A model generated the notes under the pieces. It did no database searches. It saw only the letters and a list, made by a program, of their open reading frames with translations, and had not been told where the DNA came from. A DNA stretch of 64,000 bases from Actinomycetospora sp. NBRC 106378 (GTDB lineage: Bacteria > Actinomycetota > Actinomycetes > Mycobacteriales > Pseudonocardiaceae), in NCBI RefSeq assembly GCF_030269685.1, contig NZ_BSTT01000002.1:496001-560000 (forward strand), read 5' to 3'. Positions 1 through 8,743 of the stretch are shown here, piece by piece (within the stretch, counting starts at the first letter, position 1; every line of letters starts with the position of its first letter). The position numbers were made by a program, and so were the translations under genes.

Positions 1-254
1 CCCCGCAGGACGGCGGCCGGTTCCGACGGCGCCGAGCGCCGCAGCACCGGCCCGGCCACGTACCGGCGGTCGGGCTGCTGCTCGGCGAAGTCCCGGTAGA
101 CGAGCATCGCGAGCAGCCGGTGCGCGGTGGACCGGGCGACGTCGAGCCGCTGCGCCGCGTCGGTCACGCGCAGCGCCCCCTCCTGCTGCAACAGGAGCGC
201 GAGGCGGAGCGCATGGTCCACCGACTCGATCCCGTAGCCCGGCTTGTTCTTCAC
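1..254 (-). CDS. IclR-family transcriptional regulator, N-terminal part (gene cut by the left window edge)
   Basis: Only the first 84 or so residues are in the window. They form an IclR-type winged helix-turn-helix: the helix-turn-helix lies around residues 28-50 (LRVTDAAQRLDVARSTAHRL) and the wing follows (YRDFAEQQPDRRYVAGP). The effector-binding domain lies outside the window. The start is a GTG at 254. The gene is divergent from the transporter at 333, and a GAACG-N7-CGTTC palindrome lies between them, so local control of the transporter and dehydrogenase, and of itself, is the natural inference. Family assignment is firm; the ligand is unknown. Confidence 0.8.
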   Translation of the reverse strand, partial: MKNKPGYGIESVDHALRLALLLQQEGALRVTDAAQRLDVARSTAHRLLAMLVYRDFAEQQPDRRYVAGPVLRRSAPSEPAAVLR

Positions 255-280
255 ATCAGAACTGTATCGGGCGTCGAGCG

Positions 281-297
281 GAACGCTCGTACCGTTC
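281..297. promoter_or_regulatory. Candidate IclR operator
   Basis: Inverted repeat GAACG (281-285), 7-nt spacer, CGTTC (293-297) in the 78-bp gap between the divergent IclR gene and transporter. Arm length and spacing suit a dimeric IclR-type regulator. Seen in sequence; function inferred from position. Confidence 0.4.
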
Positions 298-332
298 GTC
301 CTGGCTTTCCCCGACGATGCAGGAGACCCGCG

Positions 333-1628
333 ATGACGACGCGTACGGCGCCCCCCTCCACCTCCCGGCCCGCGGCGGGCCGCACGCGTTCGGCCGTCCT
401 CGGCACGCTCGGCAACGTCATGGAGTGGTACGACTTCACCGTCTACGGCTTCCTCGCCGCCTCGATCGGTGCCGCGTTCTTCCCGGGCACCGACCCGGTC
501 GCCGCGCTGCTGGCCTCGTTCGCCGTGTTCGCGGTCGGCTTCGTCGCGCGCCCGATCGGCGCGCTCGTCCTCGGCCCGGTCTCCGACCGCCGCGGGCGCC
601 GGTTCGTGATGCTGCTGTCGATGCTGCTCATGGCCGCGGGCTCGCTCGTCATCGGACTCAGCCCCACCTACGCGAGCATCGGCGCCGTCGCGCCCGCCCT
701 GATCGTCCTCGGGCGGCTCATGCAGGGGTTCTCCGCGGGCGGCGAGTTCGGCAGCGCCGCGGTCTTCCTCACCGAGTGGGCCAGCCGGGGCCGGCGCGGG
801 CTCTACGGCAGCTTCCACCAGGTCGGCACCTACGGTGGCCTGCTGCTCGGCATCCTCGTGGTGTCGCTGCTGACCTCCGTCGTCGGGCCGGACGCGGTGC
901 GGGAGTGGGCGTGGCGGATCCCGTTCCTGCTCGGGGCGCTGCTCGCGCTCGTCGTGCTGGTGCTGCGGCGCACCGTCGGGGAGACCCCGGAGTTCGAGGA
1001 CCTGGAGCGGGCCCGCGCGACCGGTGCGGAGACGCGGACGGAGTCCTCGGTCCCGGTCGGTCGGGCCTTCGTCCTGGCCCTGGGGGTCGTGGCGCTGTGG
1101 GCCGTCACGTCGTTCGTGACGATCAACTACATGCCGACCTTCGCCGCCACGTTCGCGAAGGTCCCGGCGACCTCGGCCCTGTGGGCGACCGCGATCGGCT
1201 GCGTCCTCGCGGTGGCCCTCATCCCGGTCTTCGGGCACCTGTCCGACCGGGTCGGGCGCCGTCCGCTCATCGTCGGCTCGGCCGTCGCCTTCGTCGTGCT
1301 CCCGGTGCCGCTGTTCGCGCTCCTGGTCGCGCTGCCCTCGTTCGGCACGCTGGTCCTGGTCCAGGTCGTCTTCGCGGTCCCGACGAGCATGATCGCGGGT
1401 GCCGGCACCGCCACCATCAGCGAACTGTTCGGCACGCAGCGCCGGGGAGCGCTGGTCTCGATCGCGTCGGCGATCTCGGTCGCGGTGTTCGGCGGCGCCG
1501 GCGGGTACGTCGCGACGCTGCTGGTGAGCACCACCGGGCTCGCGATCTCGCCGTCGTTCTACATCGTCGCCGTCGCGCTGATCACCCTGGTCGCCGGTCT
1601 CGCGCTGCCGCGCACGGCGGGCCGGTGA
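333..1628 (+). CDS. MFS transporter, metabolite:H+ symporter (MHS) type
   Basis: A 431-residue polytopic membrane protein with about 12 hydrophobic segments, presumed to import an organic acid or similar metabolite with protons. The MHS signature NVMEWYDFTVYGF lies near residues 28-40, the loop motif SDRRGRR near 84-90, and a second copy (SDRVGRR) in the C-terminal half, as expected from the duplicated six-helix fold. The ATG at 333 follows AGGAG (321-325). The next gene overlaps by 4 nt, so transporter and dehydrogenase are translationally coupled. The substrate is not evident; the divergent IclR gene suggests substrate-responsive control. Confidence 0.85.
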   Translation: MTTRTAPPSTSRPAAGRTRSAVLGTLGNVMEWYDFTVYGFLAASIGAAFFPGTDPVAALLASFAVFAVGFVARPIGALVLGPVSDRRGRRFVMLLSMLLMAAGSLVIGLSPTYASIGAVAPALIVLGRLMQGFSAGGEFGSAAVFLTEWASRGRRGLYGSFHQVGTYGGLLLGILVVSLLTSVVGPDAVREWAWRIPFLLGALLALVVLVLRRTVGETPEFEDLERARATGAETRTESSVPVGRAFVLALGVVALWAVTSFVTINYMPTFAATFAKVPATSALWATAIGCVLAVALIPVFGHLSDRVGRRPLIVGSAVAFVVLPVPLFALLVALPSFGTLVLVQVVFAVPTSMIAGAGTATISELFGTQRRGALVSIASAISVAVFGGAGGYVATLLVSTTGLAISPSFYIVAVALITLVAGLALPRTAGR

Positions 1629-2332
1629 GGACGTCCTCCGTCCTGGTCACGGGCGGCACCGGATCCCTCGGTGCCGCCCTGTGCCGTCGGTTCCGGGCGG
1701 ACGGCCACGTGGTGGTCGCGGCCGACCGGTCCGGCGCGGCCACCGTGCCGGACGTGGTGCACCACCACCCGCTCGACGTCACCGACCCGGCGAGCGTCGA
1801 GGCCTGCCTCGACGCGGCCGAGCGGCTCGCCCCGCTCTCGACGGTGGTCCTGGCGCACGGGGTGCTCCTGCCCGCGCCGGGGCGCGAGGCGGCCGGGGAA
1901 CGGATGGCCCGCACGCTCGAGGTGAACCTGGCCGGCGCGGCGCGGGTCGCCGCGCTGGCCGCCGACCGGATGCCCTCGGGGAGCATCGTGTTCCTGAGCA
2001 GCCACGCGTCCCGCTTCGGCCGCATGCCCGGAGCCTCGGTGTACTCGGCCAGCAAGGCCGGGGTGGAGGCCCTGGCCCGGGGCCTGGCCTGTGAGTACGC
2101 CCCGCGGCTGCGGGTCAACGCGGTGGGCGTCGGGTTCCTGGAGACCCCGATGCGGGGCGCGGGTGCCGAGGCGCGGGCGGCCGCCTCCGGGGATCTCCTC
2201 GCGCAGGTACCGATGGGGCGCTACGCCACTCCCGACGACGTCGTGGAGGCCGTGTCCTACCTGGCCTCGGACCGTGCCTCCTACGTCACCGGGACCACGC
2301 TGATGGTCGACGGCGGGGTCACCGCCCGCTGA
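1625..2332 (+). CDS. Short-chain dehydrogenase/reductase (SDR)
   Basis: A 235-residue classical SDR. The cofactor loop TGGTGSLG is at residues 9-16, the catalytic serine sits in FLSSHAS (around 126) and the Y-x3-K pair is Y140/K144 in YSASKAG. The C-terminal DGGVTAR is usual for FabG-like enzymes. It should oxidise or reduce a small hydroxyl/keto substrate with NAD(P)(H). The GTG start at 1625 overlaps the transporter stop (GTGA), so it probably acts on what the transporter imports. A strong hairpin follows the stop. Specificity cannot be read from the sequence. Confidence 0.85.
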   Translation: MRTSSVLVTGGTGSLGAALCRRFRADGHVVVAADRSGAATVPDVVHHHPLDVTDPASVEACLDAAERLAPLSTVVLAHGVLLPAPGREAAGERMARTLEVNLAGAARVAALAADRMPSGSIVFLSSHASRFGRMPGASVYSASKAGVEALARGLACEYAPRLRVNAVGVGFLETPMRGAGAEARAAASGDLLAQVPMGRYATPDDVVEAVSYLASDRASYVTGTTLMVDGGVTAR

Positions 2333-2348
2333 CCCTGCCCCCGACGTG

Positions 2349-2385
2349 CGAGAGCGGGGCCACCCTCAGGGTGGCCCCGCTCTCG
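2349..2385. terminator. Bidirectional hairpin terminator
   Basis: A perfect 16-bp stem (CGAGAGCGGGGCCACC, loop CTCAG, then its complement) lies between the stop of the plus-strand SDR (2332) and the stop of the minus-strand monooxygenase (2393). It can terminate both converging units. There is no long T-run, as is common in high-GC actinobacteria. Confidence 0.75.
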
Positions 2386-2392
2386 TGTGCGA

Positions 2393-3520
2393 TCACCAGG
2401 GGCGGTCGCCGGGCTGCGGGTGCGACCGCACCCCCGCGTCGTCGAGCAGGTCGAGCACCGCCCGGAACCCCTGCAGCTCGGCCGGGCTCCACAGCGGGAA
2501 GTTGATGAGGATGTTCCGCACGTCCTGCCCGGTCAACCGCACGAGACGCTCCGCGACCTGCTGCGGGGTGCCGACCAGCTGCAGCATCGCCTCGCCGCTG
2601 CCCAGCGCGCGGACCGCCTTGTCCTCGCCGAGCTTGTCGAACATCGCCCGGGCCGACTCGATCGAGCCGAGGATGTCGCCGGCGATCTCCCACGCCGCCT
2701 CGTGGTTCAGCGACTCCAGCAGGCGCGCGTACTCCTCCTCTGCCTCGCCCTCGTTCTCGCGCACGAGGGCGATCGCGAACGGGGTCACCGAGACGTCGCG
2801 TCCGTTGCCGGCGGTGAGCCCGGCGAGCCGCTCGCCGACGCCGCGCAGGGCGTCGTCGTCCTTCGCGAGGGTGACCAGCTCGTCGCAGTAGTTCGCGGCG
2901 AACGCCGTGCCTGCGGTGGAGGCGCCGGCGCTGACCAGGTGCGGTCGCGGGTCGCTCGCCGGCCGCGGCGCCTTGATCCGGCCCCTGAGCCGGTAGTAGC
3001 GCCCGTCGTGGTCGATCGGCTCGTGCTCGGTCCAGAGCCGCTCGACCACGTCGACGAACTCGGCGGCCATCGCGTAGCGCTCGTCGTGCTCGACGAACTC
3101 CGCGCCGAACAGGGCGGCCTCGGCGTCGGAGAACCCGGTGACCACGTTCCAGCCCCAGCGCCCGGAGCTGAACGAGTCGAGCGTCGCGCCCATCCGGGCC
3201 ACGTGCGCGGGTTGGTGGTGGGTGGTGTGGAAGGTGGAGACCACGCCGATCCGCTCGGTGACGGCGAAGATGCCCATGGCGAGCAGCGGGGCGTGGTAGG
3301 CGGGGGACTGGTGGCCCGCGACCTCGGCCGCCCGCTGGTGACCCGACCAGTTGTCGGCGATGAACAGCGAGTCGAAGCCGACCTGCTCGGCGGTGCGGGC
3401 GAGCTCGAGCAGGTTCTCCTTGTTGAGCCGGGGGGTGCGGCGGGCGGCCTCGTCGGACCAGACGTGGTTCGTCTGGCCCGCGGGGAAGAAGTAGCCGATC
3501 GACAGCCGGTCAGGTGCCAT
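2393..3520 (-). CDS. Luciferase-like flavin-dependent monooxygenase 1 (NtaA/DszA/RutA type)
   Basis: A 375-residue bacterial-luciferase-fold monooxygenase that would use reduced FMN from a separate reductase; none is encoded nearby. Family hallmarks are GFDSLFIADNWSGHQ near the N-terminus, the TTHHQPAHVARMGATLD stretch, GRWGWNVVTGFSDAEA, and the conserved KAPRPASDPRPHLVSAGAS segment. It is the last gene of the six-gene operon and a clear paralogue of the monooxygenase at 6861-8018 (both open YFFP-GQT). Start at 3520, 30 nt after the thiamine-diphosphate gene. Oxidation of an ether, amine, sulfone or ring is possible. Confidence 0.85.
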   Translation of the reverse strand: MAPDRLSIGYFFPAGQTNHVWSDEAARRTPRLNKENLLELARTAEQVGFDSLFIADNWSGHQRAAEVAGHQSPAYHAPLLAMGIFAVTERIGVVSTFHTTHHQPAHVARMGATLDSFSSGRWGWNVVTGFSDAEAALFGAEFVEHDERYAMAAEFVDVVERLWTEHEPIDHDGRYYRLRGRIKAPRPASDPRPHLVSAGASTAGTAFAANYCDELVTLAKDDDALRGVGERLAGLTAGNGRDVSVTPFAIALVRENEGEAEEEYARLLESLNHEAAWEIAGDILGSIESARAMFDKLGEDKAVRALGSGEAMLQLVGTPQQVAERLVRLTGQDVRNILINFPLWSPAELQGFRAVLDLLDDAGVRSHPQPGDRPW

Positions 3521-3550
3521 GGGTGGTCGTTCCTCTCGGGAAGCGGCGAC

Positions 3551-5245
3551 TCAGTCGTCGGCCTGGGTGAAGACGCGGGAGAACTCGTGGGCGTCCTCGG
3601 GGGAGTTCACGACCTCGATCAACGTGGCCCGGCGGTCGGCGAACGCCTTGTCCAGAGCGGCACGCAGCTCGCCCGGGGTGGCGACCCGGCGACCTTCCAG
3701 CCCGAGGCTCGCGGCGTAGGCCGCGTGGTCGATGGGCGGGTCGCCGAAGGTCCAGCCCATGACGTCCTCGGCATCGACGAGCGGGCTCTTCGCGACGGTC
3801 GCGAGGGCGCCGATGTCGCGCCAGCCGCCGTTGTTGAGGATGACGAACACGACGGGCAGGTCCTGCTGGGCGGCGGCGTAGATCGCCGTGGAGGAGAACA
3901 TGAACCCGCCGTCGCCGAGCAGGGCCACCACCCGGCGGTCGGGCCGGGCGAGCTGGATCCCGATCGACGCCGGGCCGCCCCAGCCCTGCGCGCTGGCCTT
4001 GCTCGAGATGCCGAAGAAGGTGTCGGTGTCGGGGTAGGGGAGGAGGTCCTCCACGAACGGCTCCCCGGACGCGCAGTGGTTCACGACGATCGTGCCCGCC
4101 GGCATCGCGGCCTCGAGCTCGGTGAGGATTCGGCCGATGGCCAGCTCCTCGGCGTCGAACCGGATGCCGCGGATCCGCTCGTTGCGGGCGTCCCGCGCCT
4201 CGTGCAGCTCGCGCGCCGCGGCCGCCCGGCGGTCCCGGACCTCGTCGGGAACGGCACCGAGTGCGGCCGTCACCGCCTCGAGGGTGGGGCGCGGGGAGCC
4301 GAGGACGGCGAGGTCGGGCCGGAGCTGGCGGGTGAGCAGCATCGGGTCGGGGCTGAGCACCACGGTGGTGGCGTCGCCGAACTCGACCGGTCGGGTCAGC
4401 CCCGACTCGGTCAGCTCGACCCCGAGCAGCAGCAGCACGTCCGCCCGGTCGACGACGCCGCGGTGGGCGCCGAGCCGACCCGCGAACTGCGGGTGGGTGG
4501 TGGGGAAGCCCAGGTCGGCGATCTTGTCCTCGTGCAGCACCGTCGCCCCGAGCGCCTCGGCGAGGGCCACCGTGGCCTCGACGGCGCCGTAGCGCGCGAC
4601 CTCCGCCCCCGTGACCATCACCGGGTGCGTACTGGTGCGCAGCAGCTCCGCGACCCGGTCGACGGCGGCGGGGGCCGCGACGACGTCCGCGAGCACCTCG
4701 GTCGGCCGGCGCTGCTCGACGTCCTCGGTCTGCTCGAGCCAGACGTCCATCGGGAAGGCCAGGTGCACCGGCCCGTAGGGCGGGGTGTTCGCGATCTGGA
4801 AGGCCCGCTCCACCAGCTCCGGGATCCGGTCCGCGGACGGGATCTCGGCGCTCCACTTCGTGTACTGGCCGCTCATCTCGGTGACCGCGCGCGGCACGGC
4901 GGCGTACTGGTCGCGTCCGGCCAGCGCGCGGCTCGACGTGGTGGTGGTGAAGACCAGCGGCACGCCGTCGGCCCACGCCGTGGTCAGCGCCATCATCCCG
5001 AGCCCGGTCCCGGAGGCGTGGTAGACGTTGACGAACGCGGCCGAGCGGTTCGCCCGGGCGTACCCGGCGGCGATGAGCCCCAGGTTGGTCTCGTTGAGCG
5101 CCGAGACGTAGCGGACCTCGTCGCGGTGCGCGTAGAACGCCTCGGCCAGGGGGAACAGCCCCAGCCCGACGATGTTGAAGGCGTCCTTCACGCCGAGCCG
5201 CACCAGCGTGCGGACCAGCGACTCCGCGCCGTTGATCGGTGCCAT
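3551..5245 (-). CDS. Thiamine-diphosphate-dependent enzyme (benzoylformate decarboxylase/acetolactate synthase type)
   Basis: About 564 residues, full length for the family, with the usual order of pyrimidine-binding, central and diphosphate-binding domains. The cofactor-activating glutamate is E52 in SALNETNLGLIAAGYAR. The Mg-ThDP motif runs from GDGG (about 444) to ILNN (about 472). Reaction type: decarboxylation or carboligation of a 2-keto acid; the exact substrate is unknown. An upstream ATG at 5281 overlaps the esterase stop as ATGA but has no Shine-Dalgarno. The ATG at 5245 has GGAGGA 6 nt upstream (5257-5252), so 5245 is preferred. Middle of the esterase/monooxygenase operon. Confidence 0.85.
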   Translation of the reverse strand: MAPINGAESLVRTLVRLGVKDAFNIVGLGLFPLAEAFYAHRDEVRYVSALNETNLGLIAAGYARANRSAAFVNVYHASGTGLGMMALTTAWADGVPLVFTTTTSSRALAGRDQYAAVPRAVTEMSGQYTKWSAEIPSADRIPELVERAFQIANTPPYGPVHLAFPMDVWLEQTEDVEQRRPTEVLADVVAAPAAVDRVAELLRTSTHPVMVTGAEVARYGAVEATVALAEALGATVLHEDKIADLGFPTTHPQFAGRLGAHRGVVDRADVLLLLGVELTESGLTRPVEFGDATTVVLSPDPMLLTRQLRPDLAVLGSPRPTLEAVTAALGAVPDEVRDRRAAAARELHEARDARNERIRGIRFDAEELAIGRILTELEAAMPAGTIVVNHCASGEPFVEDLLPYPDTDTFFGISSKASAQGWGGPASIGIQLARPDRRVVALLGDGGFMFSSTAIYAAAQQDLPVVFVILNNGGWRDIGALATVAKSPLVDAEDVMGWTFGDPPIDHAAYAASLGLEGRRVATPGELRAALDKAFADRRATLIEVVNSPEDAHEFSRVFTQADD

Positions 5246-5277
5246 GTCGTGTCCTCCGTCGTCGTTCGTCGGCTCGC

Positions 5278-6864
5278 TCATCGGCCGAGCACGTCGGCCA
5301 CGCCGTGGAACCGGTCCCAGAACGCCATGCGGGCCGGGTGCGGCTCCTCGCCCGGCCCGGGGTCGACGTCGAGGGCGAGCACGCCGTCGCCGAGCGTCGG
5401 CCAGTCCAGCGCGCCGGAGGCGGTCGGGTCGCCGGTCCGGAGGAAGTCGACCCAGGCCTGCTGCACCCGCGCGGAGAGGGCCCGGTCGGCGTCGGTCCAG
5501 TCCCAGGCCCAGGTGTCGAGCGTGCCGAAGGCGTACGGGACGTCGGCGCCGTGGAAGGCGCCCGCGTACTCCCGCTCGACGAGGTCGTAGCCCGCCGGGA
5601 TCGGGGGCACGCGCAGGAACCGGTGGTAGCGGACCGGCGAGGTGAGCCGGCGGTGGTGCAGGCGGGCGGCCGTCCAGGTCGACCAGACGAAGACCTGGTC
5701 GGCGAGCAGGGCCCAGCTCGACTGCTGCGCCTCCTCGTCGGTCGTCGCCGGGTAGAGGTCCAGGACCTCGGCCGCGAGATCGCCGAAGGCCTCCTCGACG
5801 TCGGCCCGGTACGCGGCGAGGGTGCCGATGTAGGGCAGCCCGGAGGCCTCATTGCCGGTGTTGCCCGCGAGCATCGGCACGTCGGCGACCTCACCGGCGA
5901 CGAACGCCGCGAGCGGGTCCTGCGGCAGCACGTGGCCGTCGATGACCGGGTAGCCGGTGTCGAACAGGGCCAGCCCGACCTCCGCGCCGGGGACGAGGTC
6001 GAACGACCAGCGGCCCGCGGCCCGCGGCAGCTGGGTGGCCATGAGCTGCTCCGCGGGGAGGGCCCGCAGCTCGGCGAGGGTCGGCGCGCCGAGGGCCTGC
6101 GCCAGCTCGGCGCCGGCCTGCTCGCCCGCGGCGAGCGTGGAGGGGTTCGCAGGGTGACCGGGGCCGTCGAGGGCCGGGCCCATCCCCGGACCGCTCGACA
6201 CGATGACCTTGTCGAACAGCCCGGCGGCCAGGGGCGAGCTCCGCAGGTTGTGCACGCTGTGCCCGCCGGCGGAGACACCACCGAGGGTCACGTTGGCGGG
6301 GTCGCCGCCGAACGCGGCGATGTGGCGCCGTACCCACTGCAGGGCGGCGATCTGGTCCATCAGGCCGTAGTTGCCGGAGCCGCCGTAGCCGGACTCGGCG
6401 GTGAGCTCGGGGTGCGCGAGGAACCCCAGCCGGCCCAGCCGGTGGTTGACGGTGACCACCGTGACGCCCGCGGCGGCCAGCGAGGTCCCGTCGTAGATCG
6501 GATTGCCCGCCGACCCGAACTGGTAGGCGCCGAAGTGCAGCCAGACCAGGACCGGGCGGCCGGTCCCGCCCTCGGCGCCGGTCCAGACGTCGAGGTGCAG
6601 GCAGTCCTCGGAGAACCGCTGCTCGCCCCCGGAGTACAGCGAGTTCGGCGGCGGCGGGAACTGCGGCGCGGCGGGCGCGTGCCCGGTCGCGTCCCGCGTC
6701 CCGGTCCACGGGACGACGGGCTGCGGCGGACGCCACCGCAGGTCGCCGACGGGCGGGGCGGCGTAGGGGACGCCGAGGAAGGCGCGCACGCCCTCGGCCG
6801 GGGTCAGCCCGGCCAGCTCGCCGTCGTCGGTCGCGACCATGGGGGTGGTCGACGTCGGTGTCAC
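5278..6864 (-). CDS. Type-B carboxylesterase
   Basis: A 528-residue alpha/beta hydrolase of the carboxylesterase-B/para-nitrobenzyl-esterase family. The nucleophile is S198 in GGVSAGG, where valine replaces the usual glutamate of GESAGG. The SEDCLHLDVW motif is at 85-94, the oxyanion-hole stretch (VLVWLHFGAYQFG) around 105-117, and the likely catalytic histidine is H438 in FHGADVPYAFG. No signal peptide is evident, so it should be cytoplasmic and cleave an imported ester. Start GTG at 6864 overlaps the stop of the upstream monooxygenase (GTGA). Its place in the operon suggests ester cleavage is one step of the pathway. Confidence 0.88.
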   Translation of the reverse strand: MTPTSTTPMVATDDGELAGLTPAEGVRAFLGVPYAAPPVGDLRWRPPQPVVPWTGTRDATGHAPAAPQFPPPPNSLYSGGEQRFSEDCLHLDVWTGAEGGTGRPVLVWLHFGAYQFGSAGNPIYDGTSLAAAGVTVVTVNHRLGRLGFLAHPELTAESGYGGSGNYGLMDQIAALQWVRRHIAAFGGDPANVTLGGVSAGGHSVHNLRSSPLAAGLFDKVIVSSGPGMGPALDGPGHPANPSTLAAGEQAGAELAQALGAPTLAELRALPAEQLMATQLPRAAGRWSFDLVPGAEVGLALFDTGYPVIDGHVLPQDPLAAFVAGEVADVPMLAGNTGNEASGLPYIGTLAAYRADVEEAFGDLAAEVLDLYPATTDEEAQQSSWALLADQVFVWSTWTAARLHHRRLTSPVRYHRFLRVPPIPAGYDLVEREYAGAFHGADVPYAFGTLDTWAWDWTDADRALSARVQQAWVDFLRTGDPTASGALDWPTLGDGVLALDVDPGPGEEPHPARMAFWDRFHGVADVLGR

Positions 6865-8018
6865 CACGAGAAGCTCCGCTCGCTCGGCGGGAGCCAGATT
6901 CCGGCGTCCCGGCAGTGGTCGAGGACGCTGCGGAAGGACCGGACCTCGTCCGGGTTCCACAGCGGGAAGTTGACGAGCAGGTTCTGGGTCGAGGTCTCCT
7001 TCTTGAGCTCGACGAGCTGCTCGGTGACCTGTTCCGCCGTACCGAGGAACTTCAGGATGCCGCGGCCGCTGCCCCAGGCCTTGGCGGCCTCCTGCGGGTC
7101 CTGACCGGCGAAGGCGCTCCGGATCGACTCCACGCCGCCGAGGATGTCGGCGGCGAGTTCCTTGGTGGCCTCGACGTTCAGCGTCTCGGTGAGCCGCTCG
7201 TACTCCTCCTCGGCCTCGCCCTCGCCGTCCCGGACGATGACGATGGAGAAGGGCGCGGTGCTCACCGTCCGGGCCGGGCTCCGTGTCTCGAGCAGGTCCT
7301 CGAGCCGCTGGTCGACGGCCTGGATCTTCTCGACGGTGTTGCCCGCGACCACCAGCTGGTCGCACTGCTCGGCCGCGAACGCCATGCCGGCCGGGGAGGC
7401 GCCTGCGCTGACGAGCAGCGGCGTCGGCTCCTGGACCGGCCGCGGCGCCTTCATGCGCCCCTGGGCGGTGTGGAACCGGCCCCGGTGGTCGATCGGCTCG
7501 TCCTCGGTCCAGAACCGCTTGACGACCTCGACGAACTCGGCGGCCGAGGCGTAGCGGTCGTCGTGCCCGGCCATGGCGGTCTCGCCGAACAGACGGGCCT
7601 CGGCGTCGCCGAACCCGGTCACGACGTTCCAGCCCCACCGACCGCCGCTGAAGGCGTCGAGGGTCGCCCCGGCCCGGGCCACGTGGGCGGGGCGGTGGTG
7701 GCTCGTGTGCATCGTCGTGATCACGCCGAGGTGCTGCGTGACCGCGAAGAGGCCCATGGCGAGCATCGGGGCCTGGTACTTCGGCGACTGGTGCCCGCGG
7801 CGTTCGGCCTCCCGCTGGTGGCCCGACCAGGTGTCGGCGATGAACAGTGAGTCGAACCCGGTCTCCTCGGCGGCGCGGGCCATCTCGAGGAAGACGTCCC
7901 GCTCGAGGGTCGGCGTGGCGGCGGCCGCCTCGTCGGACCAGATGTGGTCGGTCTGCCCGGTCGGGAAGAAGTAGGAGAAGCTCAGCAGGTCGGGGTCGTG
8001 GTGGCGTGGCTTGGCCAT
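6861..8018 (-). CDS. Luciferase-like flavin-dependent monooxygenase 2 (NtaA/DszA/RutA type)
   Basis: A 385-residue paralogue of the monooxygenase at 2393-3520: it opens SFSYFFPTGQTDHIWSDEA and keeps GFDSLFIADTWSGHQ, SHHRPAHVARAGATLD, GRWGWNVVTGFGDAEA and KAPRPVQEPTPLLVSAGAS. It should insert one oxygen atom using FMNH2 and O2. ATG at 8018; the gene starts 27 nt after the aldolase stop and its stop overlaps the esterase start, so the genes are co-transcribed. Two diverged copies in one operon suggest successive oxidations or two related substrates. The reductase partner must be elsewhere. Confidence 0.85.
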   Translation of the reverse strand: MAKPRHHDPDLLSFSYFFPTGQTDHIWSDEAAAATPTLERDVFLEMARAAEETGFDSLFIADTWSGHQREAERRGHQSPKYQAPMLAMGLFAVTQHLGVITTMHTSHHRPAHVARAGATLDAFSGGRWGWNVVTGFGDAEARLFGETAMAGHDDRYASAAEFVEVVKRFWTEDEPIDHRGRFHTAQGRMKAPRPVQEPTPLLVSAGASPAGMAFAAEQCDQLVVAGNTVEKIQAVDQRLEDLLETRSPARTVSTAPFSIVIVRDGEGEAEEEYERLTETLNVEATKELAADILGGVESIRSAFAGQDPQEAAKAWGSGRGILKFLGTAEQVTEQLVELKKETSTQNLLVNFPLWNPDEVRSFRSVLDHCRDAGIWLPPSERSFSW

Positions 8019-8045
8019 GGACGTCCTCGTTCGATGGGAGTGCGA

Positions 8046-8735
8046 CTAGGCCGACAGCCCGCGGACCAGGTGGTCCCAGGCGGAGTGCACGGCCGCGGGG
8101 TGGTAGATGTGCTCGCGCTTGGCCAGCGCCTCCTCGTCGTCGGTCCACCGCGGGGTGCCGCCGAAGGCGAGCGTGCGCAGCATCTGCTCGGCGGCGGACT
8201 CCAGGAGCAGGGCCGCGAACGTGGCCGTCTGCAGGTCGGGGCCGACCGTGACGAGGCCGTGGTTGACGAGGAACAGTCCCGAGCAGTCGTCGAGAGTCTT
8301 CGCGACCGAGCGGCCCAGCTCCCGCGTGCGGATGAGGTCGGTGGTCTCGGTGAAGACGGGGACGGCCGGGGGCACGAAGAAGGTCGCGGCGTGGCTCACC
8401 GGGCGCAGCTCGACGCCGGCGGCGGCCAGCGCGACGGCGTGCGGCGAGTGGGAGTGCACGACGCCTCCGACATCGGGCCGCGCCGCCAGGATCTCGGTGT
8501 GGATGGGAAACTCGACGTGCCGGGGCCCGTCGCCCTCGAGGACGTCGCCGTCGGGCGAGACGAGGTGCACGTCGTCCGGCCTCACCTCGGCGAGTCCGAG
8601 GCCGCTGCGCTTGATCCACGCGCCGCGCCCCTCGGGGTCGCGGGCCGACGCGTGACCCCAGATGAAGTCGTCGTGGTCGGCCGCACCGAGGACCCGGGAG
8701 GCGAGCGAGACCAGCTCGCGGATGTCGTCGCTCAT
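8046..8735 (-). CDS. Class II aldolase/adducin-family protein (fuculose-phosphate-aldolase fold)
   Basis: A 229-residue metal-dependent aldolase-fold protein. Three zinc-ligand histidines are visible: H94 and H96 in VVHSHSPHA and H159 in LFLVNHGLVTVG; E75 (RHVEFPIHTE) is in the place of the catalytic acid. Members cleave phosphorylated sugars or decarboxylate/cleave 3-hydroxy acids. No kinase is nearby, so a non-phosphorylated substrate is more likely. ATG at 8735 with GAAGGG just upstream. It starts 8 nt downstream of the aldehyde dehydrogenase stop; an aldehyde produced here could feed that enzyme. Confidence 0.82.
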   Translation of the reverse strand: MSDDIRELVSLASRVLGAADHDDFIWGHASARDPEGRGAWIKRSGLGLAEVRPDDVHLVSPDGDVLEGDGPRHVEFPIHTEILAARPDVGGVVHSHSPHAVALAAAGVELRPVSHAATFFVPPAVPVFTETTDLIRTRELGRSVAKTLDDCSGLFLVNHGLVTVGPDLQTATFAALLLESAAEQMLRTLAFGGTPRWTDDEEALAKREHIYHPAAVHSAWDHLVRGLSA

Positions 8736-8743
8736 GGCGCCCT

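Noticed and set aside
2387-5590. Long plus-strand open frame opposite the monooxygenase and ThDP genes
   Set aside because: It is the antisense shadow of well-recognised genes; its translation is Arg/Gly/Val-rich with no domains and no ribosome binding site.
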